Below, piece by piece: positions 58,704-64,000 of a stretch of DNA of 64,000 bases. Both the position numbers and the translations under genes were made by a program. The notes beneath the pieces were generated by a model. The model was not told where the DNA came from. It did no database searches and saw nothing but the letters and a program-made list of their open reading frames with translations. Numbering within the stretch: the stretch's first letter is position 1; every line of letters begins with the position of its first letter. The stretch is from WYZ-LMO2 sp038731605 (GTDB lineage Archaea; Halobacteriota; Archaeoglobi; Archaeoglobales; Archaeoglobaceae), in the NCBI GenBank assembly GCA_038731605.1, contig JAVYQP010000004.1:36757-100756 (forward strand), written 5' to 3'.

Positions 58704-59558
58704 ATGCTTGAATACGCATGGTGGGTTTGGGTGCTGATTCTCTTCGTTTTCACGTTCTTCTTAGGAATACTTGCGGTAATGGGTGGCGTTGGTGGCGGTG
58801 TTCTATTTACGCCCATCGTCGGAAGCTTTTTCCCATTTCACCTTGACTTCGTGCGTGGTGCAGGGCTTTTCGTGGCTTTGACGGGGTCATTAGCCGCAGC
58901 TCCCGGACTTTTAAAGCGCGGACTCGCAAACTTACGTTTGACGATGCCATTGGCGTTGGTTGCATCCACAAGTTCAATAGCGGGAGCGTTGATTGGTCTC
59001 ACTTTGCCCACATGGATAACTCAAACTCTTCTCGGCATCGCAATTCTGTTTATTACTGTGCTCATGATAACTTCAAAGCGCTCAGAATTTCCAGAGGTTC
59101 CCAAGCCGGATAAGATTTCGCAAGTACTCGGAATCTACGGTATTTACTACGAAGAGTCGTCCAATAAAGCTGTTGAGTGGAGAGTTCACAGAACTCTGCC
59201 ATCGATCTTCCTCTTCGTTCTGATAGGCATAATAGCGGGCATGTTCGGTCTCGGCGCAGGGTGGGCAAACGTTCCGGTGTTAAACTTAGTGATGGGGTGT
59301 CCGCTCAAAATCGCTGCGGGAACAAGCAAGTTTTTGTTATCGATAACCGATACCTCAGCAGCATTCGTCTATCTGAATTCAGGTAGCGTTCTGCCACTGA
59401 TAACGATCCCATCTGTGCTTGGAATCATGCTCGGTAGCTTTGTCGGCGTAAGATTGCTCGCCAAAGCGAATCCGAGAGTTGTGAGAATTATAGTTATCGC
59501 AATCCTTGCGTTCGCTGGAATAAGGAGTCTTTTGAAGGGTCTTGGTATCTGGGTGTGA
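58704..59558 (+). CDS. TauE/SafE-family transporter, short form
   Basis: The 284-residue protein has GVGGGVLFTPIVG in the first half and GLGAGWANVPVLNLVMGCPLKIAAGTSKF in the second, the two TauE repeats, with about eight hydrophobic helices. It probably moves sulfite or another sulfur anion. The DUF1634 gene starts 3 bases later, a pairing seen elsewhere. AAGTTTATATATT lies about 25 bases upstream of the ATG. Confidence 0.85.
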   Translation: MLEYAWWVWVLILFVFTFFLGILAVMGGVGGGVLFTPIVGSFFPFHLDFVRGAGLFVALTGSLAAAPGLLKRGLANLRLTMPLALVASTSSIAGALIGLTLPTWITQTLLGIAILFITVLMITSKRSEFPEVPKPDKISQVLGIYGIYYEESSNKAVEWRVHRTLPSIFLFVLIGIIAGMFGLGAGWANVPVLNLVMGCPLKIAAGTSKFLLSITDTSAAFVYLNSGSVLPLITIPSVLGIMLGSFVGVRLLAKANPRVVRIIVIAILAFAGIRSLLKGLGIWV

Positions 59559-59561
59559 AAT

Positions 59562-59969
59562 ATGAAGATCGAGGTGCCAAAGGAACAAATAGTTTACGGA
59601 AAGATCCTCAACTACGGTAGTATAATCTCCCTCGTAGCCATAACAATTGTGTTCGTTGTTTACATCTCCGGACTCATGCCCCGCTACGTCGACTTCGAAA
59701 GGGTCGTAGAGCTGTGGGGAGAGAGTCACCATGTGTTCGTCGAAGAGGCAAAGGTTCCAACGGGCTGGGGATGGATTGAGCTAATTGGCCATGTCGACTA
59801 TCTGAATCTGCTTCTCTTAGCAATCCTCGCCTTTCTTACGATAATCTGCTACATCGCAATACTGCCAGTGCTCATAGCTAAGAAGGATTGGATCTACGTA
59901 ACGATTGCACTGATCGAGATCGTGGTTCTTTTGCTCGCAGCAAGCGGATTCATAACAACCGGACATTGA
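59562..59969 (+). CDS. DUF1634 membrane protein
   Basis: The 135-residue protein has three hydrophobic segments and an extracytoplasmic loop with a YVDFERVVELWGESHH pattern. DUF1634 proteins commonly follow TauE-type genes and may be accessory subunits. It starts 3 bases after the short TauE gene. Confidence 0.72.
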   Translation: MKIEVPKEQIVYGKILNYGSIISLVAITIVFVVYISGLMPRYVDFERVVELWGESHHVFVEEAKVPTGWGWIELIGHVDYLNLLLLAILAFLTIICYIAILPVLIAKKDWIYVTIALIEIVVLLLAASGFITTGH

Positions 59970-60032
59970 GACTTCTTCATTGAGACTTCTTTTCACTTTC
60001 TCTATATTTCACTAAGAAAATTGAGACTTCTT
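59965..60032. repeat. Three copies of ATTGAGACTTCTT
   Basis: Exact 13-base copies occur at 59965-59977 (overlapping the DUF1634 stop codon), 59979-59991 and 60020-60032. The first two are tandem; the third is 28 bases further on. No inverted copy is seen. Confidence 0.65.
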
Positions 60033-60574
60033 GCAAAACGAAAATTTTAAGCGTCTTCGTGGCGTATTGAGTGTTTTAAAGCTCAACCACCCTTACCGTG
60101 CTTTAAAATCCTAAACAATCCCAAGAAGGGCTTAGTAAACCCAAACACTCTTCTCCAAAGGATCTCACAAGAGGCGTTGGCAATTGCCCATCTATTCAGC
60201 AACCAATTCCGCAGGTTTGTCTTAGAAGGGCTATAAAGGCACGTTTTGGAGTGGTTCAACAGGAATAGTGCGCTTATATTCCCGAATAGTTGTGAGACAG
60301 CGTTGCTTTTTCTTACGATCCTTGGATTGAACATTCCTTAAGCTCGTCTCCTTCTTAACAATCTCCAAACTCCGAACTTTCTGCTTTTCAGCGCTTTTCT
60401 TCAATCTGGCTATTTTCTGAGCTCACATCGCTCTCCAAAACCGAAGGTCAACCATCTAAAGAACTATGTAAATGTAATGCTAAGCACAACCATCGCTCCC
60501 TGCAATTTAACTTGGCTTCTTTACCTTAAAAAATCTGCTCCGACAGCTTTTTAATCAGTGTGTTAACTGCGCTT
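60033..60574 (+). other. Non-genic stretch with a decayed protein-like frame
   Basis: There is no intact gene. The plus strand reads SVLKLNHPYRALK, then after a shift NPKKGLVNPNTLLQRISQEA and LFSNQFRRFVLEG. After a stop it continues as HVLEWFNRNSALIFPNSCET and ALLFLTILGLNIP. This looks like a worn gene of about 80-90 codons or more, perhaps a transposase, but I cannot name it. TTTTTAATCAG near 60547-60557 is the promoter of asd. Confidence 0.4.
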
Positions 60575-61603
60575 ATGCACTACAAGGTCTGCGTTCTTGG
60601 AGCGACGGGGATGGTTGGGCAAAAATTCGTCCAGTTGCTGGAGAATCATCCATGGTTCAAGGTCACAGCCCTGGCTGCGTCTGAGAGAAGGATAGGGAAG
60701 AGATACGGGAGCGAGGTCGAATGGATTGTCTCGCAAAACATCCCAAGCTATGCGAAGGACATCGAAATGGTCCCACTTGAGCCGAAGCAGATCGACGCAG
60801 ATATAGTTTTCTCAGCCTTGCCCGCAGAGATTGCGAGAGAGGTCGAGCCAAAGTTTGCCGAAGCTGGATTCGCAGTCTCGAGCAACGCATCTGCGTTCAG
60901 AATGCACGAAGACGTCCCGCTCATCATCCCAGAGGTGAACGCCGATCACCTGAGACTGGTTGAGGTTCAGAAGCGAAGACGTGGTTGGGATGGCTTCATA
61001 ATTACAAACCCAAACTGCACGAGCACGATGTTCACCATAACGTTGAAGCCACTGATGGATTTCGGGATAAGAAGCGTTAGAATTGCTTCGATGCAAGCGT
61101 TAAGCGGTGCCGGCTACCCTGGAGTACCATCGCTTGCGATAACGGACAACGTGATCCCATTCATAAAGAACGAAGAGGAGAAGTGCGAGAGCGAGCCGTT
61201 GAAGATGCTTGGAAAGCTCGTAGAAAATAAAATTGAGTTCGCCAAATTCAAGATCTCCGCCTCCTGCCACAGAGTCCCTGTCATCGATGGGCATCTCGAA
61301 GCTGTGTGGGTAGAGTTCGAGAGAGACGTGAGCGTCGAAGAAGTTAAGGAAGCCTTCAGATCTCTAAAGCCCCTCGACCTTCCAAGTTCGCCGAAGGAAG
61401 TTATAGTGATACGAGAAGAACCCGATCGCCCACAGCCAAGACTCGACAGAGACGCCGGAAACGGCATGAGCGTGGTCGTGGGCAGGATAAGGAAGGATGC
61501 ATGGGGTATAAAGTATATGGTTCTCGGGCACAACACCGTTCGTGGAGCCGCGGGAGCGAGTATATTGAACGGGGAACTGCTTGTCAAGGAGAAAATGATT
61601 TAA
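60575..61603 (+). CDS. asd: Aspartate-semialdehyde dehydrogenase
   Basis: The protein starts VCVLGATGMVGQKFVQLL, the NADP-binding GxTGxVG motif, and has the active-site cysteine in NPNCTSTMF, LSGAGYPGVPS and a VPVIDGHLEAV segment. It makes aspartate semialdehyde, the branch point to lysine, threonine and methionine. The frame is open to a GTG at 60560; ATG 60575 lies about 25 bases after the TATA box and gives 342 residues. It converges with a membrane protein gene, with a 4-base overlap of stops. Confidence 0.94.
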   Translation: MHYKVCVLGATGMVGQKFVQLLENHPWFKVTALAASERRIGKRYGSEVEWIVSQNIPSYAKDIEMVPLEPKQIDADIVFSALPAEIAREVEPKFAEAGFAVSSNASAFRMHEDVPLIIPEVNADHLRLVEVQKRRRGWDGFIITNPNCTSTMFTITLKPLMDFGIRSVRIASMQALSGAGYPGVPSLAITDNVIPFIKNEEEKCESEPLKMLGKLVENKIEFAKFKISASCHRVPVIDGHLEAVWVEFERDVSVEEVKEAFRSLKPLDLPSSPKEVIVIREEPDRPQPRLDRDAGNGMSVVVGRIRKDAWGIKYMVLGHNTVRGAAGASILNGELLVKEKMI

Positions 61604-62070
61604 ATTTTTCTCCCAAGAATTCTCTCCTCTATTGTCGTCTTTTTTCCCGAAAACATTTCTCTCACGTCTCTGCGAGACAAATACCAAATAAGGGCTACCG
61701 AGATCACAACTCCAAGAACGGACGTTGGATCCACGTGAACTGTGGCTAAAGAGTAAACGAGCTGGAAAACGAGGAGGATTACTGCGAGGATTCTCGCCCA
61801 GTTCTTGAGCACAATAACGCCGGCTGCGACAATTAAATAAAGAGCGCCGATGAAAATTGTTGCAAAAGACATTACATCGTAAACGGTGTCGAAAACGTTT
61901 TCGCCGACGAGATGGGTTGCGTTCAAATCCTTCAAGGCTTTTTCAAACTCCTCTTTCATCATATCGTAAAAACTCTCCTTTGCGAGTATCATTCCAGCTC
62001 CAAGGAGAAGGTTCGCAAAGCCCTCGAGAACTAAAAAGATCGCAACGAACAGAACACCTAAGCGTTGCAT
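61600..62070 (-). CDS. Four-helix membrane protein, unrecognised
   Basis: From ATG 62070 the 156-residue protein has an N-terminal hydrophobic helix (LGVLFVAIFLVLEGFANLLLG), a charged extracytoplasmic loop, three more helices and a basic cytoplasmic tail (REMFSGKKTTIEERILG). The layout resembles DUF2127-like small membrane proteins but I am not sure. It ends a small operon with the GNAT and aminotransferase genes. Confidence 0.6.
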   Translation of the reverse strand: MQRLGVLFVAIFLVLEGFANLLLGAGMILAKESFYDMMKEEFEKALKDLNATHLVGENVFDTVYDVMSFATIFIGALYLIVAAGVIVLKNWARILAVILLVFQLVYSLATVHVDPTSVLGVVISVALIWYLSRRDVREMFSGKKTTIEERILGRKI

Positions 62071-62077
62071 GATCAAC

Positions 62078-62650
62078 TTACTCGTTGGCAGATAAATCTT
62101 TGCTCATCAAGAGCCATTGCCTTGAGGAGAAGTATTTCTCAGCGAGTTTGTTCTCGAAAACGCTCGCAACTTCAAAGCCAAACTTTTGGAAAAACGAGAC
62201 CGCATCGCTGTCTGCTCGAATTACGCAATTCAACCGCCTTACTTCTTTCTTCTTCGCAACCTCTATCAACTTTTCCATCATCGCAGAACCGATTCCCTCG
62301 TTCCTCCTCAACGGAGAGACCGCTATGAAGTCTATAAACGCTTCACCCCTCTTGGGTTTTCGAATTAGGAACTTCAGGAGAAGAGATGCCCTCAACCCCT
62401 CCAAGAAGCCGAGCTTTTCTCTTAAAAAGCTGGAGACATCGTGTTTTCCGAAGGATATGCGTGAGAACCCCAAAACCCTCTCCTTCTCCGCAACAAAGCA
62501 GCCTTCTGCATCTCTGCTGAAGAACTCGCGAAGGATTTCGCCTGCGAAGTAAACGTCTTTAAAGACAACGGAAAGCTCCCTGTCAAAAGATAAAAGTAGG
62601 ATTCGAACCGCTTCTGCGATGTCTTCTTTCTCAAGCGGTCTTACTATCAT
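62078..62650 (-). CDS. GNAT-family N-acetyltransferase
   Basis: The 190-residue protein starts IVRPLEKEDIAEAVRILLLSF and has FIDFIAVSPLRRNEGIGSAMMEKLIEV, the acetyl-CoA-binding motif A, then AVSFFQKFGFEVA (motif B). The substrate is unknown. It overlaps the aminotransferase end by 20 bases and lies 7 bases before the membrane protein start. Confidence 0.82.
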   Translation of the reverse strand: MIVRPLEKEDIAEAVRILLLSFDRELSVVFKDVYFAGEILREFFSRDAEGCFVAEKERVLGFSRISFGKHDVSSFLREKLGFLEGLRASLLLKFLIRKPKRGEAFIDFIAVSPLRRNEGIGSAMMEKLIEVAKKKEVRRLNCVIRADSDAVSFFQKFGFEVASVFENKLAEKYFSSRQWLLMSKDLSANE

Positions 62651-63752
62651 GGTAAGCCTTTATTCTCTCAACCGCTTTTTTCAGATTCTCCATGGAGTTT
62701 GCGTAGCTTATTCTGATGAAGTTCTCGTTTCCACTGCCAAACGCAATCCCTGGAGTGACTGCGACTCCATGGTTTATCAGCTTCTCCGTGAAATCCATAC
62801 CGCTTTCTTGAACGTCCATAAACATGTAAAAAGCCCCTTCTGGCTTGACAGTCCAGTATAGCTTGCTGAGCTCCCTGTATACGTAATCCCTGCGCTTCCT
62901 GAACTCTGAGACCATTCTCGACACTATTTTCTCAAATTCTCCGCTAAGCATGACTTCCGCAACCGCCTTCTGCGCAAACGCCGGAGCGCAGACGCCGTTG
63001 ACCTGATGCACCTTCAACATCGAGTTCAGGAGTTCTTCTCTCGCAACCACGTATCCTATTCTCCACCCCGTCATCGCCAAGGACTTCGAGAAACCGTTGA
63101 CAACAACGACGTTCTCGTAATCAACGAGCGTTGCTGGCTTCTTGTCGTAGTAGATCTTGTCGTATATCTCATCGCTGATCACGATTGCTCCGTAGTCCAT
63201 TGCGATCTCCGCAATCCCTCGTAAGATCTTCGCATCTGCGACTGCGCCTGTGGGGTTGTTTGGATAGTTGAGGAAGACAATGCTTACGTCTTTGCTCATC
63301 GACTCAGAAAAGCGATCCAAATCGGGAACGAAGCCCGATTCATGGGTTCTTATCTCTACAACCTTTGCCCCACAAATCTTTGCGTATGTGAAGTAACTCA
63401 GAAACGACGGCGAGAATACAACTACTTTCGAGCCTTCTTCGATGAACGCAAGGCTTGCGTTCATCAACGCCTCGCTTCCACCCGCAGTTACCATCACGTT
63501 CTCCTTTGAAACTCCGTAGCTCTCCGCAATTGCGTTTCTCAGCTCTTCAATTCCAAGATTCGATGTGTAGTGTGTATACCCAGATCTAATTGCTTCGATC
63601 GCTTTTTCTACGACTTCTTGTGGCGTGGGAAAGTCTGGTTCACCAATCGTCAGGCTCACGATGTCTCTACCTTCTTTTTTCGCTTTTTCAACGATCTCAA
63701 ACATTCTTCTGATCAAAGAGGTCGAAATATCCCTGACTCTTTGCGACTCCAT
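62631..63752 (-). CDS. Pyridoxal-phosphate aminotransferase (class I/II, aspartate-type)
   Basis: The 373-residue protein has VSLTIGEPDFPTPQEVVEKA, the NYPNNPTGAV motif, VISDEIYDKIYY and the PLP lysine in NGFSKSLAMTGWRIGY. It is the broad archaeal aspartate/aromatic aminotransferase type. Its neighbour asd uses aspartyl phosphate derived from aspartate, which fits an aspartate-family role, but the substrate is inferred. It starts the three-gene operon with GNAT and the membrane protein. Confidence 0.88.
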   Translation of the reverse strand: MESQRVRDISTSLIRRMFEIVEKAKKEGRDIVSLTIGEPDFPTPQEVVEKAIEAIRSGYTHYTSNLGIEELRNAIAESYGVSKENVMVTAGGSEALMNASLAFIEEGSKVVVFSPSFLSYFTYAKICGAKVVEIRTHESGFVPDLDRFSESMSKDVSIVFLNYPNNPTGAVADAKILRGIAEIAMDYGAIVISDEIYDKIYYDKKPATLVDYENVVVVNGFSKSLAMTGWRIGYVVAREELLNSMLKVHQVNGVCAPAFAQKAVAEVMLSGEFEKIVSRMVSEFRKRRDYVYRELSKLYWTVKPEGAFYMFMDVQESGMDFTEKLINHGVAVTPGIAFGSGNENFIRISYANSMENLKKAVERIKAYHDSKTA

Positions 63753-63830
63753 TGACCGAGCTCTTCACAGAAAATTAAAGCCTTTCTCTACAAGTCCAAC
63801 GCTCAACTGGGGTTTAACCCGACAAACCTT

Positions 63831-64000
63831 TCGTTTTCGCCCTGTCGACGTCTGTGATTCCCGTAAAAGTGTTCCTATGGTTGACCCAAAGCGAGAACGA
63901 GCTTCTCGAGTCGTATTTTATGTCGTAGTTCGAGATCGAAACAAGGGATGGGATCTTCTGACTTGCAACTTTCAAAACATCGTGCATGAAAGGTAAGCCG
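63831..64000 (-). pseudogene. Partial second copy of ribB (continues past the window)
   Basis: These 170 bases equal 52850-53019 of ribB except one base (t63873 instead of c52892), which would change the Asp in HRDTFTG to Asn. On the minus strand the frame is that of ribB but it ends abruptly at 63831, in the middle of the gene; the C-terminal third is missing. The left border follows directly on unrelated DNA upstream of the aminotransferase. The right part lies outside the window. It is either a truncated duplication or an assembly joint. Confidence 0.8.

Overview
The window reads as a chromosome segment of a hyperthermophilic euryarchaeon close to the Archaeoglobales. Three things point there. 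A formylmethanofuran:tetrahydromethanopterin formyltransferase (ftr) indicates a methanopterin C1 pathway. The gene order HTH regulator-cdc48-hsp20 sits behind a CTAAC-N5-GTTAG operator, which is the arrangement described for the HSR1 heat-shock operon of Archaeoglobus fulgidus. The rest is typical archaeal informational machinery: HerA-Mre11-Rad50-NurA, aIF2-beta, Brix protein, Trm10-type methyltransferase, CTP-dependent riboflavin kinase. Genes are dense, often with ATGA or TTGA stop/start overlaps, and many starts lie about 25 bases after a TATA box, as expected for leaderless archaeal messages.

Layout. 0.3-3.9 kb: VKOR-like membrane protein, LOG-like protein, a ferritin-encapsulin fusion coupled to an ASCH protein, M20 peptidase, GNAT. 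4.0-7.2 kb: glutamate-synthase-like FMN protein and a single-chain GMP synthase. 7.3-10.9 kb: heat-shock operon. 10.9-14 kb: crotonase and a restriction-modification pair. 14-19.3 kb: Yip1 protein, dCTP deaminase/dUTPase, pyrD, surE, rpiA, ftr. 19.3-20.6 kb: decayed DNA, including a possible tyrosine-recombinase relic. 20.6-22.3 kb: DUF4405 protein, flavin reductase, HTH regulator. 22.4-29.6 kb: double-strand-break repair operon headed by an unrecognised protein with an integrase-like pattern. 30-33.5 kb: DUF4013, DUF151 and a tightly overlapped operon aIF2-beta/DUF424/DUF429/Cys-rich/Brix. 33.5-37.5 kb: cation/proton antiporter, nth, purM, ogg. 37.5-39.6 kb: gene graveyard (frameshifted DUF3800 gene, truncated nuclease, other scraps) next to tRNA-Gly(CCC).

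39.6-43.6 kb: hydrolase, divergent AdoHcy-hydrolase-like protein and nitroreductase around a 16-base palindrome, and an ABC ATPase without a permease. 43.6-48.5 kb: transposase relic, then a coupled radical-SAM/glycosyltransferase-flippase/DUF2298 operon. 48.5-52.5 kb: ArsA/Get3 ATPase with small partners, SAH deaminase-type amidohydrolase, Trm10. 52.5-53.9 kb: ribK-ribB. 53.9-60 kb: universal stress proteins and two TauE/SafE transporters around an RHH regulator, with a repeated 14-base motif in the promoters. 60.5-63.8 kb: asd, membrane protein, GNAT, aminotransferase. The last 170 bases repeat an internal part of ribB with one mismatch, so the window ends in a partial gene duplication or an assembly join.

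The most promising points for something undescribed are the integrase-like first gene of the HerA/Mre11/Rad50/NurA operon, the RHH-controlled TauE system, the AdoHcyase-like protein lacking the usual catalytic motif, the encapsulin/ASCH coupling and a 41-residue ORF coupled to arsA.
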